Positions 1-9,497 are shown, numbered from the stretch's first letter. The stretch: 64,000 nucleotides of DNA from Rhodoferax sp. U2-2l (GCF_020594515.1 NZ_JAJCTH010000005.1:124001-188000); one strand, 5' to 3'. A program made the numbers and translations. The notes: generated from the letters alone by a model not told the origin.

Positions 1-372
1 ACCCAGCAACATGATCCAGATCGGGATGGTGCCAATGATGAGTGTGGGCACCTCGGAGCCTGAGGCGTTGATGGACTGGGCCAGCAGCAGGTAATACCCG
101 GTGGCGCCCAGCAGGCTCATGCCCAGCGCCGCCGCCGCCTGCGAAGCGTTGGGCCAGGTGTGGCTGCGCCGGCCCAGCACCATGACCAGCGCGGCCATCA
201 GCCCGAAGCTGATAAATCGCCCGGCGGTCAGGTCCACCGACGACAGCCCCGGCGTCATGCGCGGCACCACAAACACCATGCCCCACAAGGCGCCCGCACC
301 CAGCCCGGCCGCGATGCCGAGCCAGGTGGCGCGGGAGCGGGCCTGGCTGGCGCTAGACCCCAAAACCGTCAT
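1..372 (-). CDS. DMT-superfamily (EamA-type) transporter, N-terminal part
   Basis: Partial gene running off the left edge; 124 codons are visible. From the ATG at 372 the frame is open to base 1. The product has a short polar N-terminus, then hydrophobic stretches typical of an EamA exporter: a first helix with AAGLGAGALWGMVFVVPRM, a second around FISFGLMAALVMVLG and a third with GATGYYLLLAQSI. EamA proteins normally have 10 helices in about 300 residues and export small metabolites or amino acids; the substrate cannot be told. The start lies 20 nt inside the 3' end of the SDR gene on the same strand, so the two are probably co-transcribed. The frame was read by hand from the reverse complement. 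Confidence 0.8.
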   Translation of the reverse strand, partial: MTVLGSSASQARSRATWLGIAAGLGAGALWGMVFVVPRMTPGLSSVDLTAGRFISFGLMAALVMVLGRRSHTWPNASQAAAALGMSLLGATGYYLLLAQSINASGSEVPTLIIGTIPIWIMLLG

Positions 373-1135
373 CGGCAGAAATCACAGCCCCGTTGATGAA
401 GTGGCTCTGGTCAGAGCACAACATGACCAGGAGCGCGTCCAGGTCTTGCGGCTGGCCGACCCGTTTGCGCGGCAACATCTGCAGCAGCTTCTGGCCGGCC
501 TCGGTCTGCCAGTGATGGTGGTTGATCTCGGTGTCGATGTAGCCGGGGCAAATCGCGTTGACATTGATGCCGTGTTTGCCCCATTCCAGCGCCATCGCCT
601 TGGTCATCTGGATCACGGCGGCCTTGCTCATGGCATACACACCAATTTTCGGCAGAACCCGCAGCCCCGCCGCCGAGGCCACATTGATGATGCGCCCGCC
701 CGTGAACGAGCCCGGCGCCTGGCCCTGGGCGCGTGCCAGCATGCGTTTGCCCACTTCTTGCGCCATGAAAAACGCGCCTTTGGTGTTGGTGTCGAACATG
801 AAGTCATAGTCCGATTCGGTCACGTCCTGCAGGCGCTGGGTGGTGCTGACGCCTGAGTTGTTGACCAGGATGTCGATCGAGCCCACCTCGGTCTCGGCAT
901 GCGCCACGGCCGATTTGATGGAGGCGATGTCGGTCACATCCAGTTCCATGACATGTGCATCACCGCCTTCGCCGTCGATCAGGGCGCGCAAGTCCTTGAG
1001 TTTTTCAACCCGGCGGCTGGCCAGCACCACCGCCGCACCCGCAGCCGACAAAGTGCGCGCGAACTGCGCGCCCAGCCCGCTCGACGCCCCGGTCACCAGG
1101 GCCACGCGGCCCGATAAATCAATGTTGTAAGACAT
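353..1135 (-). CDS. SDR-family NAD(P)-dependent oxidoreductase
   Basis: 260-residue classical short-chain dehydrogenase/reductase. It begins with a Rossmann beta strand and the cofactor motif TGASSGLG, followed by an NNSG motif (usually NNAG), the catalytic serine region (INVASAAG), the Y-x-x-x-K motif (YAMSKAAV) and a C-terminal substrate segment. The ATG at 1135 was chosen over an upstream in-frame start at 1255 because GGAGAG lies just ahead of it and the SDR homology starts there. The gene is divergent from ETF-QO, and a palindromic TetR-type operator lies in the shared region. That context suggests a role in acyl-CoA or fatty-acid metabolism, but the substrate is not readable from the sequence. 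Confidence 0.9.
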   Translation of the reverse strand: MSYNIDLSGRVALVTGASSGLGAQFARTLSAAGAAVVLASRRVEKLKDLRALIDGEGGDAHVMELDVTDIASIKSAVAHAETEVGSIDILVNNSGVSTTQRLQDVTESDYDFMFDTNTKGAFFMAQEVGKRMLARAQGQAPGSFTGGRIINVASAAGLRVLPKIGVYAMSKAAVIQMTKAMALEWGKHGINVNAICPGYIDTEINHHHWQTEAGQKLLQMLPRKRVGQPQDLDALLVMLCSDQSHFINGAVISADDGFGV

Positions 1136-1158
1136 GTTTGTCTCTCCAGAAAAGCCAA

Positions 1159-1178
1159 AATAGAACGACCGTTCTATT
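1159..1178. promoter_or_regulatory. TetR-family type operator palindrome
   Basis: AATAGAACGACCGTTCTATT is a near-perfect palindrome: two 9-bp half-sites with only the central base pair mismatched. The GAACG/CGTTC core is typical of operators bound by TetR/AcrR-family repressors that control acyl-CoA metabolism in beta- and gammaproteobacteria. It lies 24 bp upstream of the SDR start and about 95 bp upstream of ETF-QO, so it could control either or both. No TetR gene is visible in the window. Confidence 0.65.
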
Positions 1179-1273
1179 ATGTGCAAGCCCAACGCCAAAA
1201 TTCGTTTTATCTTCGACAATCCCTCATCAGGCGTGCAAGCGCCGACTGTGGACAATTATCTAGCGAGAACACC

Positions 1274-2965
1274 ATGACCCCTGCAGACATCCTGGCCCAA
1301 TTTGGCCCGCGCGAATCGATGGAGTACGACGTCGTCGTTGTAGGCGGCGGCCCGGCGGGCCTGTCAACCGCCATCCGCCTGAAACAGCTCGCCTCGAGCC
1401 AAGGCAAAGAGGTTTCTGTCGTCGTGCTGGAAAAAGGCTCTGAACCGGGCGCCCACATCCTGTCTGGTGCGGTGCTCGATCCGCAATCCTTGACCGAGCT
1501 GTTTCCCGACTGGAAAGCCATGGGTGCGCCACTCAACCAGCCGGTGACCGATGAGGCCATGCTGTTCCTGAGCGAAGGTGGCGCCTACCGCACGCCCAAT
1601 ATGTTCCTGCCCGAATGCAGCCAGAACCACGGCAACTACATCATCAGCCTGGGCGCCCTCACCCGCTGGCTGGCCACCCAAGCAGAAAACCTGGGCGTGG
1701 AAATCTTCCCCGGCTTTGCCGCCGCTGAAGTGCTGTATGACGACGCGGGTGCCGTGCGTGGCGTGGCCACCGGCAACATGGGCATTGAGAAAAATGGCGA
1801 GCCCGGCGGCAACTTCCAGATCGGCATGGAACTGCTGGGCAAATACACCATCTTTGCCGAAGGCTCACGTGGCCACCTTGGCAAACAACTCATCGAAAAA
1901 TTTAAGCTCGACGCCGGTTGCGACCCGCAAAGTTATGGCATCGGCATCAAGGAACTCTGGGAAGTGGACCCGGCGCGCCATGAACCCGGTCTGGTGCTGC
2001 ACACCGCCGGTTGGCCGATGGACGACAAAACCTATGGCGGCTCATTCCTGTACCACATGGAAGACAACAAGATTGCCATGGGCTTCATCACCGGGCTGAA
2101 CTACAGCAACCCGTACCTGAGCCCGTTCGAGGAATTCCAGCGCTGGAAAACCCACCCGAACATCCGCTGGTACCTGGAAAACTCGAAAGGTGAAGTCACC
2201 GCCAAACGCCTGGCTTACGGCGCCCGCGCCATCACGGCTGGCGGCCTGCTGTCCTTGCCAAAAACGGTGTTCCCCGGCGGCGCGCTGGTGGGTTGTGATG
2301 CCGGATTCCTGAACGTCAGCCGCATCAAAGGCAGCCATGCCGCCATCAAATCCGGCATGCTGGCCGCTGAAGCGGCATTTGAAGCAGTGACCGCGGGCCG
2401 CCAGCAGGACGAACTGGCCGCCTTCCCGGCCGCCTTCAAGAAGAGCTGGCTCTTCACCGAACTCAACAAATCGCGCAACTTCAAGAGCTGGTTCAAATAC
2501 GGCCTGCGGGTGGGCACGCTGATGAACGGGCTGGAGCAGTTTGCCCTCAAAGGCAACATGTCGTGGACGATCCGCCGCGACAAACCGGATCACGCCTACC
2601 TGAAGCCAGCGTCTGAGTGCAAGCCGATCGAGTACCCCAAGCCCGATGGCAAGCTGACCTTTGACCGCTTGAGTAGCGTGTTCATCAGCAACGCCAACCA
2701 CGAAGAAAACCAGCCCGCGCACCTGACGCTCAAAGACGCCAGCGTGCCCGTCAGCATCAACCTGGCCAAATACGCCGGACCCGAGGCACGTTACTGCCCG
2801 GCTGGTGTCTATGAGTTCGTCCAGGACGCCAGCGGCAAAGACCAACTGCAGATCAATGCGCAAAACTGTGTGCATTGCAAGACCTGCGACATCAAGGACC
2901 CGACGCAGAACATCGTCTGGGTCACACCCGAAGGCGGTGGTGGCCCCAATTACGCGGCGATGTGA
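1274..2965 (+). CDS. electron transfer flavoprotein-ubiquinone oxidoreductase
   Basis: 563 residues, the usual ETF-QO length. It passes electrons from reduced ETF (fed by acyl-CoA and other dehydrogenases) to membrane ubiquinone. The N-terminus carries the FAD dinucleotide motif VVVVGGGPAGL, followed by the GSEPGAHILSGAVL segment. The C-terminus has the 4Fe-4S ligands: one Cys in RYCPAGVYEF and three in CVHCKTCDIKDPTQNI, then the family-typical ending VTPEGGGGPNY. The start at 1274 (MTPADILAQFG) fits family N-termini better than an upstream in-frame ATG at 1181, which lies in the promoter region. The stop overlaps the next start as TGATG. Confidence 0.96.
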   Translation: MTPADILAQFGPRESMEYDVVVVGGGPAGLSTAIRLKQLASSQGKEVSVVVLEKGSEPGAHILSGAVLDPQSLTELFPDWKAMGAPLNQPVTDEAMLFLSEGGAYRTPNMFLPECSQNHGNYIISLGALTRWLATQAENLGVEIFPGFAAAEVLYDDAGAVRGVATGNMGIEKNGEPGGNFQIGMELLGKYTIFAEGSRGHLGKQLIEKFKLDAGCDPQSYGIGIKELWEVDPARHEPGLVLHTAGWPMDDKTYGGSFLYHMEDNKIAMGFITGLNYSNPYLSPFEEFQRWKTHPNIRWYLENSKGEVTAKRLAYGARAITAGGLLSLPKTVFPGGALVGCDAGFLNVSRIKGSHAAIKSGMLAAEAAFEAVTAGRQQDELAAFPAAFKKSWLFTELNKSRNFKSWFKYGLRVGTLMNGLEQFALKGNMSWTIRRDKPDHAYLKPASECKPIEYPKPDGKLTFDRLSSVFISNANHEENQPAHLTLKDASVPVSINLAKYAGPEARYCPAGVYEFVQDASGKDQLQINAQNCVHCKTCDIKDPTQNIVWVTPEGGGGPNYAAM

Positions 2966-3300
2966 TGTCACCTGCCGCCCCGTCCCTGCCGCCACACTGG
3001 TCCAGCGAACCGCCTGGGCCGTGGTACCGCTGGCGCGGCTACACCGTGCGCTGGCTGCTGTTCGGGCTGGTGGTGAGCGTGTTTCAGCCCGTGGCAGACA
3101 ACGCAGCGTCGGTCTGGGTGGACAAAACCTACCAGGCGCTGGTGGGCTTGTTGTTTGGCGCGGCCTGCGCCGTGGTCTTCACGCTGGCGGAAAACCGTCT
3201 GAACACCCCCCGCTTGCGCTGGAAAACCTGGCTGATCGTGGTGGGCACCTGGCTGGCCGTCAAGGTGGTGTTTGTCAGCGTGGTCTCGGCCCTGGGCTGA
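2965..3300 (+). CDS. small hypothetical membrane protein
   Basis: 111 residues; not a family I recognise. The ATG shares a base with the ETF-QO stop (TGATG), so it is translationally coupled to it. After a proline-rich start comes YRWRGYTVRWLLFGLVVSVFQ, a hydrophobic helix, then ALVGLLFGAACAVVFTLAE and a third hydrophobic stretch, LIVVGTWLAVKVVFVSVVSAL, at the C-terminus. This suggests three membrane helices with a basic loop between the last two. A role in quinone or flavoprotein metabolism would be guilt by association only. Confidence 0.75.
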   Translation: MSPAAPSLPPHWSSEPPGPWYRWRGYTVRWLLFGLVVSVFQPVADNAASVWVDKTYQALVGLLFGAACAVVFTLAENRLNTPRLRWKTWLIVVGTWLAVKVVFVSVVSALG

Positions 3301-3321
3301 GCAGTCAGCGCGGTCACGCCA

Positions 3322-3879
3322 TCAAGGCCTGCGAAACGTGATGCGCTGGGCCGCCCAATGCCGGGCGTTGAGGGATTCCAGCCGCACCGTGCCACCCGTT
3401 GAAGGCGCGTGGACAAATCGCCCTTCACCCACGTAAATGCCCGCATGGGTCACCGTGTTGCGTTGGGCAAACAGCACCACATCACCCGAGCGCACCTGCT
3501 CATCGGTGATGACCGAGCCCCAGGACTGGAGTTGGGCCACGGTGCGCGGCGGCACCACACCAGCGCGCGACTGGTACACATGCCCGATCAGGCCACTGCA
3601 ATCAAAACCGCTCGCAGGGGTGTTGCCACCATAACGGTAAGGCGTGCCCACCAGGCCGACCGCGTACAAGGTGACATCACCCGCCTGCTCGGGTGACAAC
3701 CGCGAGGCGATCTCGGACGACGAGGCTGCCGCCCCCCAAACCTTGGGAGATGGCGGCTGCCAGACGCGCGGCGCCGGGGGGGTGCTGCTGCAGCCGGCCA
3801 AGGCCAGAATCAGCGCGGCCAACACCAGACCGGGCGTTCGTGCCATGACCGGGGCATCAGCAGGTACCCTGACGCGCAT
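3322..3879 (-). CDS. NlpC/P60-family cell-wall hydrolase lipoprotein
   Basis: 185 residues. A signal peptide ends in the lipobox LALAGC (Cys30 from the start chosen), so this is a predicted lipoprotein. The C-terminal half is an NlpC/P60 cysteine peptidase domain: catalytic Cys in SGFDCSGLIGHVY, then the catalytic His in VTHAGIYVG and a further conserved segment, GRFVHAPS. Such enzymes cut peptide stems of peptidoglycan. The start at 3879 overlaps the upstream gene's stop as TGATG, pointing to coupled translation; an in-frame ATG at 3846 would give a shorter signal peptide and is the alternative. Its stop is 21 bp from the convergent membrane-protein gene. Confidence 0.88.
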   Translation of the reverse strand: MRVRVPADAPVMARTPGLVLAALILALAGCSSTPPAPRVWQPPSPKVWGAAASSSEIASRLSPEQAGDVTLYAVGLVGTPYRYGGNTPASGFDCSGLIGHVYQSRAGVVPPRTVAQLQSWGSVITDEQVRSGDVVLFAQRNTVTHAGIYVGEGRFVHAPSTGGTVRLESLNARHWAAQRITFRRP

Positions 3880-4124
3880 CACTTCCACCGCACCGCCAAC
3901 AAGACGAGCAAGGCCGCGCCAATCGACCACAACAACCAGGCCTGCGACACCGCTAAGGGAAACATCATCAGCGCCAAACCGATCGCGGTGAATTCAATAC
4001 GTCGGGTCTGTTTACCGCGCCTGAACGCCAGCAAACCCATCACCAGAAACACCACAATACCGGCGATGAACGCCGTCTGGTTGGACACCAGGCCAAGAAA
4101 AAGAGGAGTTGTCGAGTCATTCAT
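3879..4124 (-). CDS. small hypothetical membrane protein
   Basis: 81 residues with three hydrophobic stretches: AFIAGIVVFLVMGLLAF, then FTAIGLALMMFPLAVSQ, then LLWSIGAALLVLLAV. A basic cluster (RRGKQTRR) follows helix one, so that side probably faces the cytoplasm. Its stop overlaps the start of the NlpC/P60 lipoprotein gene, so the two form a pair. It is divergent from the glycine riboswitch and gcv operon. No function can be assigned. An upstream in-frame start at 4214 would run into the riboswitch region and is not favoured. Confidence 0.7.
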   Translation of the reverse strand: MNDSTTPLFLGLVSNQTAFIAGIVVFLVMGLLAFRRGKQTRRIEFTAIGLALMMFPLAVSQAWLLWSIGAALLVLLAVRWK

Positions 4125-4187
4125 ACGGAGGGAGTCACACGGTTGGAAGCGGTCGTCATTATCGGTGGTGCAGGTAGAATTCGGCGC

Positions 4188-4452
4188 GTCAGGAGAGAGC
4201 CGCCCCGCCGTCAAATGTCGGGGCCGCCGCCGAAGGCGCAGAGCCGCTGATTGCAGCGGTTTGAACGCTCAGGCAAAAGGACTGACAACCGTTTTGGACT
4301 CGCCCGGGTTCACAACGTTTCCCCACTGGAGAGAGGCCAAACGCCCGACACGGCGTACGGCCCACCGAAGGAGCAACCCGCAGTTTGACCGTTTTTTTGA
4401 AGCGGTTTGGCCCGGCGAATCTCTCAGGTAAAGCGGACAGCGGGGGCAGCCT
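4188..4452 (+). ncRNA. tandem glycine riboswitch
   Basis: Two successive aptamers precede gcvT. The first begins with CAGGAGAGAGCC near 4190, continues with CGCCGAAGGCGCAGAG and closes with CGCTCAGGCAAAAGGACTGA near 4285. The second begins with ACTGGAGAGAGGCC near 4326, has CCGAAGGAGCAACCCGCAG near 4375 and closes with GAATCTCTCAGGTAAAGCGG ending near 4436. This double arrangement is the hallmark of the gcvT glycine element. Glycine binding normally turns on expression of the downstream cleavage operon. Confidence 0.93.
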
Positions 4453-4506
4453 GTGACAGAACAGCCGTTGTGTCATGGTTTTTTTGGTCTGCCCCTGGAG
4501 TGCCTG

Positions 4507-5655
4507 ATGTCCGCATCACCTGAATCGCTTTTGAACGTTCCCCTCAATGACCTGCACATCGCTCTCGGCGCACGCATGGTGCCGTTTGCCGGTTACAGCA
4601 TGCCAGTGCAATACCCGGCTGGCCTGATCGCCGAGCACAAACACACTCGCACTGCAGCGGGCCTGTTTGATGTGTCCCACATGGGCCAGCTGCGCCTGGT
4701 CGGCCCGGACGCGGCCGCCGCGCTGGAAAGCCTGCTGCCAGTTGATGTGATTGACCTGGCCATCGGCAAACAACGTTACGGCTTGCTGCTCAACGAGGAC
4801 GGCGGCATCATCGACGACCTGATGTTTTTCCGCAAAGCGGCGGACGAGATTTTTGTCATCGTCAACGGCGCCTGCAAGGTCGGTGACATCGCCCACATCC
4901 AGGCCAAGATCGGCAGCCGCTGCCAGGTCATCCCGATGCCTGAATTTGCCCTGCTGGCCTTGCAGGGTCCGCAGGCGGTGACGGCGTTGTCCCGGTTGGC
5001 GCCTGGGGTGGAAAAACTGGTGTTCATGACCGGCGGCGACTTCACGGTCAACACCGGCACACAAACCATCAACGTGTTTCTGACCCGCAGCGGCTACACC
5101 GGTGAAGACGGTTTCGAGATCTCGGTGCATGCCTCCGACGCGCTGGCACTGGCCAACGCCCTGCTGGCCCAACCCGAAGTCAAACCGATTGGCCTGGGTG
5201 CACGCAACTCGCTGCGACTGGAAGCCGGTCTGCCACTCTATGGCAACGACATCGACGCCAGCACCACCCCAGTCGAAGCCAGCCTCAACTGGGCCATGCA
5301 AAAAGTCCGCCGCACCGACGGCGCCCGCGCAGGTGGCTTTCCGGGCGCTACCAAAATACTGGCGCAACTCGCTGACCCGACCCACACAACCACCCGAAAA
5401 CGTGTTGGATTGATCGCACTGGAACGTATTCCCGTGCGTGAACACACCGAGCTGCAAGACCAGAGTGGCGCCCGCGTCGGTGAAGTCACCAGCGGCCTGC
5501 TTGGCCCCACTATCGACAAACCCATCGCTATGGGCTACCTGCCGCCCGCGTTGGCCGTTGTGGGTACCCAGGTCAACGCCATCGTGCGTGGCAAACCCGT
5601 CAAAATGGAAGTCGTGGCCATGCCCTTTGTGCCCACGAACTACTTCCGCGGTTAA
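4507..5655 (+). CDS. gcvT: glycine cleavage system T protein (aminomethyltransferase)
   Basis: 382 residues. GcvT transfers the methylene group of the H-protein-bound aminomethyl intermediate to tetrahydrofolate and releases ammonia. Family motifs are clear: MVPFAGYSMPVQYPAG at the N-terminus, GLFDVSHMGQL, the folate-binding segment with FLTRSGYTGEDGFEI, and LGARNSLRLEAGLPLYGND. The ATG at 4507 has GGAG eight bases upstream; an in-frame GTG at 4453 would start inside the riboswitch and is rejected. It is the first gene of gcvT-gcvH-gcvP. Confidence 0.97.
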   Translation: MSASPESLLNVPLNDLHIALGARMVPFAGYSMPVQYPAGLIAEHKHTRTAAGLFDVSHMGQLRLVGPDAAAALESLLPVDVIDLAIGKQRYGLLLNEDGGIIDDLMFFRKAADEIFVIVNGACKVGDIAHIQAKIGSRCQVIPMPEFALLALQGPQAVTALSRLAPGVEKLVFMTGGDFTVNTGTQTINVFLTRSGYTGEDGFEISVHASDALALANALLAQPEVKPIGLGARNSLRLEAGLPLYGNDIDASTTPVEASLNWAMQKVRRTDGARAGGFPGATKILAQLADPTHTTTRKRVGLIALERIPVREHTELQDQSGARVGEVTSGLLGPTIDKPIAMGYLPPALAVVGTQVNAIVRGKPVKMEVVAMPFVPTNYFRG

Positions 5656-5748
5656 ATCCTTTTGCAAACATCCTTCCTGACCATGCTTTACCCCCGACAG
5701 CGACTAGCGGCGTGCGTTGGGTGTCTGACGCAGCGAGATAAAGGAGGA

Positions 5749-5769
5749 GGTTTGGGCATAGCCCAAACC
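5749..5769. repeat. hairpin in gcvT-gcvH spacer
   Basis: GGTTTGGGC-ATA-GCCCAAACC forms a perfect 9-bp stem with a 3-base loop. It lies in an unusually long 254-bp spacer inside the operon, about 95 bp after gcvT. No T-run follows, so it is not a typical terminator; mRNA stabilisation or processing is possible. Confidence 0.6.
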
Positions 5770-5816
5770 GGGGGACATTCGCGTAGTTAGATATCCAATG
5801 CGTGCTGCGGGTAACA

Positions 5817-5832
5817 CCAAAGCTCGCTTTGG
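5817..5832. repeat. second short hairpin in gcvT-gcvH spacer
   Basis: CCAAAG-CTCG-CTTTGG gives a 6-bp stem. It lies 78 bp upstream of gcvH, in the same spacer as the larger hairpin at 5749. Confidence 0.4.
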
Positions 5833-5909
5833 ATAAAAAGCACACAGCTCAAGCTCAATTTTCCCAACGTTTCAATCCACTTGTTTCAATTCACTTTACG
5901 GAGCACCAC

Positions 5910-6284
5910 ATGACCATCAAATACACCCAAGACCACGAATGGGTCCTGATCGACGGCAACAACGCCACCGTGGGCATCACCCACCATGCACAAGACGCGC
6001 TGGGCGACGTGGTGTTTGTGGATCTGCCCGAAGTTGGCAAAACCTACGCGGCCAAAGACGCCGCTGCGGTGGTCGAATCGGTCAAGGCTGCCGCTGACGT
6101 CTATATGCCTGCCAACGGCACCGTCACCGAAGTCAACGAGGCCCTGCGCGCTGACCCGGCCCTGGCCAACTCAGACCCGCTGGGCGCAGGCTGGTTCTTC
6201 AAGATGACACTGAGCAACCCGGCCGAACTCGACGGCCTGATGGACGAAACCAGCTACACCAGCTTTGCAGCTGACGCACATTAA
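5910..6284 (+). CDS. gcvH: glycine cleavage system H protein
   Basis: 124 residues, standard length for the lipoyl carrier of the glycine cleavage complex. The lipoylated lysine is Lys59 in the motif VVESVKAAAD; the N-terminus YTQDHEWV is the family signature. The start at 5910 has an ACGGAG ribosome-binding site; an in-frame upstream ATG at 5802 would begin in the hairpin-rich spacer. It carries the aminomethyl group between GcvP and GcvT. Confidence 0.97.
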   Translation: MTIKYTQDHEWVLIDGNNATVGITHHAQDALGDVVFVDLPEVGKTYAAKDAAAVVESVKAAADVYMPANGTVTEVNEALRADPALANSDPLGAGWFFKMTLSNPAELDGLMDETSYTSFAADAH

Positions 6285-6413
6285 AACTGCAGCGTGCCGC
6301 CGCCGGTGACCTGACTGGCGGCGCACGCCCTCCCCTGCTCCCTGTGATGGCCACCTCTGGTTAGCTTTGGCCGCGTTTCCCGCCTGTTGTTTTGTCACCT
6401 CTGAGTCACCGCC

Positions 6414-9353
6414 ATGCCCAACACCCCCCCCCTGTCCGAACTTGAAAACAGCAGCGAATTCATCGCCCGCCACATTGGTGTGGACGCCGCCGATGAAGCG
6501 CTCATGCTCAAGGCGGTCGGCGCCAACTCGCGCGCCGAACTGATCAACGAAATCGTGCCTGGCAGCATCCGCCGCAGCCAGCCGATGGCGATCTCACCCG
6601 CCATCACCGAGGCCGCCGCGCTGGCCGAACTCAAAGCCATCGCCGCCAAGAACAAGGTGGCCAAGAGTTACATCGGCCAGGGGTATTACGACACCCTGAC
6701 CCCGGGTGTGATCCTGCGCAACATCCTGGAAAACCCAGCCTGGTACACCGCCTACACCCCCTACCAAGCTGAAATCAGCCAGGGCCGGATGGAAGCGCTG
6801 GTGAACTTCCAGACCATGATCACCGACCTGACGGCCATGCCGATGGCCAACGCCTCGATGCTGGATGAGGCCACAGCCGCTGCCGAGGCGATGACGCTGG
6901 CGCTGCGCATGAGCAAGTCCAAGTCGACCACCTTTTTTGTCGACAACGAGGTGTTGCCGCAAACCCTGGAAGTGATCCGCACCCGCGCCGAGCCGCTGGG
7001 CATCACCGTCAAAACCTGCACCGGCGACGAGGCCCTGGCCGATGAGAGTTTTGCGGTGCTGCTGCAGTACCCCGGCGTGAGTGGTGTGGTGCGTGATGAC
7101 CGTGAATGGATCGCCAACTACAAAGACAAGGGTGGCGTGGTGATTCTGGCCGCTGACCTGCTGGCGCTGACCTTGCTCACCCCACCCGGTGAATTGGGTG
7201 CCGACATCGCGATTGGCACCACCCAGCGTTTTGGCATGCCCATGGGCAATGGCGGCCCACACGCCGCCTACATGGCCTGCCGCGACGAGTTCAAACGCAG
7301 CATGCCTGGCCGTCTGGTCGGCGTCAGTGTCGACGTGCATGGCAACCCAGCCTACCGCCTGGCGCTGCAAACGCGTGAACAACACATCCGCCGCGAAAAA
7401 GCCACCTCCAACATCTGCACCGCACAGGTGCTGCCCGCCGTCATCACCAGCATGTACGCGGTCTACCACGGCCCGCAGGGCTTGAAGCGCATCGCCCAAC
7501 GCGTCGCCAGCCTGACCGCCGTGTTGGCCGCTGGTCTGGAGTCGCTGGGCTACACCGTGGCCAATGCCACCGCGTTTGACACCCTCACCGTGGAAACCGG
7601 TGACGCTACTTCTTCGATAGTTCACAACGCCCTGCAGGCGGGGGCTAACCTGCGATTGGTCTCCAAAGACAGCCTGGGCATCTCGCTCGACGAGACCAGC
7701 ACCCGCGCCGATGTGGAGGCGCTGTGGTCCTTCTTTGCCGACGCGGTGAGTGGCTGGCCGAACACCGCCCGCCGTGGTGAAACCGGTGGCCGTGGCCGCA
7801 CCCTGACCTTTGCCCAGGTGGAGCCGCTGGCCGACCCGCTGCTGCCCGCCAAGCTGCTGCGCACAAGCAGCTACCTGAGCCACCCGGTGTTCAACAGCTA
7901 CCACAGTGAAACCGGCATGCTGCGTTACATCCGCCGCCTGTCGGACTTTGACTTGGCGCTGGACCGCACGATGATCCCGCTGGGCAGCTGCACCATGAAG
8001 CTCAACGCCACCAGTGAAATGATCCCGATCACCTGGCCCGAGTTCGCAGGCATCCACCCGTTTGCCCCAGCCGACCAGCGCCAGGGTTATGCCGAGCTGG
8101 ACGCGCAACTGCGCGCCTGGTTGTGCCAGGCCACCGGCTACGCGGGCATCAGCCTGCAGCCCAACGCGGGCAGCCAGGGTGAATACGCCGGCATGCTGGC
8201 GATTCGCGGTTACCACGCCTCACGTGGTGAAGCGCACCGCAACATCTGCCTGATCCCGAGCAGCGCCCACGGCACCAACCCGGCCAGCGCCACCATGGTG
8301 GGCATGAAGGTGGTCGTGACCGCCTGTGACGCCCAAGGCAATGTCGACATGGCCGACTTGAAGGCCAAGTGTGAACAGTACAGCGCCAATCTGGCCGCGA
8401 TGATGATCACCTACCCCAGCACCCACGGGGTGTTCGAGACGAACGTCAAAGACCTCTGCGCGCTGGTGCACAGCCACGGCGGGCGTGTGTACGTGGACGG
8501 CGCCAACATGAATGCACTGGTCGGCTTGGCCGCACCGGGTGAGTTTGGTGGTGACGTGAGCCATTTGAACCTGCACAAAACCTTCTGCATCCCGCACGGC
8601 GGTGGCGGCCCCGGTGTGGGTCCGGTGTGTGTGGTGGCTGATCTGGTGCCCTTCCTGCCCGGCCATGACGCGGGTGATCTGGCTGGCTCGGGTGTGGGTG
8701 CGGTGTCAGCTGCGCCTTTGGGCAATGCCGCGGTGTTGCCCATCAGCTGGATGTACTGCCGCATGATGGGCGCCGCAGGCCTGCAAGCTGCGACCGAAGT
8801 GGCTATTCTGAGCGCCAACTACATCAGCGCGCGCCTCAAAGACCACTTCCCCACGCTCTACACCAGTGTGCCGGTGGACGGCAAACCCGGCCGTGTGGCG
8901 CACGAATGTATTCTGGACGTGCGCCAACTCAAAGAGACCACCGGTGGCGCCAACGGCATCAGCGCCGAAGACGTGACCAAACGCCTGATGGACTACGGCT
9001 TTCACGCACCCACGCTGAGTTTCCCGGTGCCCGGCACGCTGATGGTGGAGCCCACAGAGAGCGAAACACTCGAAGAGCTGGATCGCTTCATCGACGCGAT
9101 GATTGCCATCCGCGCCGAGATCGCCCAGGTCGAGCAAGGTGTCTGGCCGCAGGACAACAACCCGCTCAAAAATGCGCCTCACACCGCCGCTGCGCTATTG
9201 GAAGAAGCGTGGACCAAGCCCTATGCACGAGGGCTGGCGGCCTTTCCGGTGTCCAGCCTCAAACAAAGCAAGTACTGGCCGCCCGTGGGCCGTATCGACA
9301 ACGTCTACGGCGACCGCAACCTGTTCTGCTCGTGTGTGCCGGTGGGTGAGTAA
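6414..9353 (+). CDS. gcvP: glycine dehydrogenase (decarboxylating), P protein
   Basis: 979 residues, the full-length single-chain form. It decarboxylates glycine with PLP and loads the aminomethyl group on GcvH. The N-terminal half starts with FIARHIGV and contains [22 protein letters not shown]. The C-terminal half has the PLP motif [16 protein letters not shown] with the Schiff-base lysine at about residue 722. It ends with the usual [23 protein letters not shown] segment. It is the last gene of the riboswitch-controlled operon and is followed by a terminator at 9404. Confidence 0.97.
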   Translation: MPNTPPLSELENSSEFIARHIGVDAADEALMLKAVGANSRAELINEIVPGSIRRSQPMAISPAITEAAALAELKAIAAKNKVAKSYIGQGYYDTLTPGVILRNILENPAWYTAYTPYQAEISQGRMEALVNFQTMITDLTAMPMANASMLDEATAAAEAMTLALRMSKSKSTTFFVDNEVLPQTLEVIRTRAEPLGITVKTCTGDEALADESFAVLLQYPGVSGVVRDDREWIANYKDKGGVVILAADLLALTLLTPPGELGADIAIGTTQRFGMPMGNGGPHAAYMACRDEFKRSMPGRLVGVSVDVHGNPAYRLALQTREQHIRREKATSNICTAQVLPAVITSMYAVYHGPQGLKRIAQRVASLTAVLAAGLESLGYTVANATAFDTLTVETGDATSSIVHNALQAGANLRLVSKDSLGISLDETSTRADVEALWSFFADAVSGWPNTARRGETGGRGRTLTFAQVEPLADPLLPAKLLRTSSYLSHPVFNSYHSETGMLRYIRRLSDFDLALDRTMIPLGSCTMKLNATSEMIPITWPEFAGIHPFAPADQRQGYAELDAQLRAWLCQATGYAGISLQPNAGSQGEYAGMLAIRGYHASRGEAHRNICLIPSSAHGTNPASATMVGMKVVVTACDAQGNVDMADLKAKCEQYSANLAAMMITYPSTHGVFETNVKDLCALVHSHGGRVYVDGANMNALVGLAAPGEFGGDVSHLNLHKTFCIPHGGGGPGVGPVCVVADLVPFLPGHDAGDLAGSGVGAVSAAPLGNAAVLPISWMYCRMMGAAGLQAATEVAILSANYISARLKDHFPTLYTSVPVDGKPGRVAHECILDVRQLKETTGGANGISAEDVTKRLMDYGFHAPTLSFPVPGTLMVEPTESETLEELDRFIDAMIAIRAEIAQVEQGVWPQDNNPLKNAPHTAAALLEEAWTKPYARGLAAFPVSSLKQSKYWPPVGRIDNVYGDRNLFCSCVPVGE

Positions 9354-9403
9354 AACCTGAGGTGCCGAGCACCGGTGTTTCGGCCCGTGGTGAAGCTTGG
9401 TTG

Positions 9404-9434
9404 AAGGTCGTACCTGTCATGGGTACGACCTTTT
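9404..9434 (+). terminator. Rho-independent terminator after gcvP
   Basis: AAGGTCGTACC and GGTACGACCTT form a perfect 11-bp stem with a 7-base loop, followed by TTTT. It sits 51 bp after the gcvP stop and closes the gcv operon. Confidence 0.8.
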
Positions 9435-9497
9435 CCTCTGGACGCGGGCTGCCGCTAGACTCAAGAAGAACTGCGCAAAGCACAAGAGGGGGCCAGA

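Noticed and set aside
2042..2995. Long open frame on the strand opposite ETF-QO
   Set aside because: It is a shadow of the high-GC ETF-QO frame; its predicted product is His/Gly/Val-rich without domains.
4453..4506. Upstream GTG start for gcvT
   Set aside because: It lies at the edge of the riboswitch, lacks a ribosome-binding site, and adds residues unlike GcvT.
7600..7660. Possible short repeat inserted in frame in gcvP (region coding for [15 protein letters not shown])
   Set aside because: The coding length seems to match other GcvP proteins and the frame is intact, so I cannot show an insertion without an alignment.
6594..8216. 540-codon open frame opposite gcvP
   Set aside because: Antisense shadow of gcvP, with composition typical of high-GC reverse frames.
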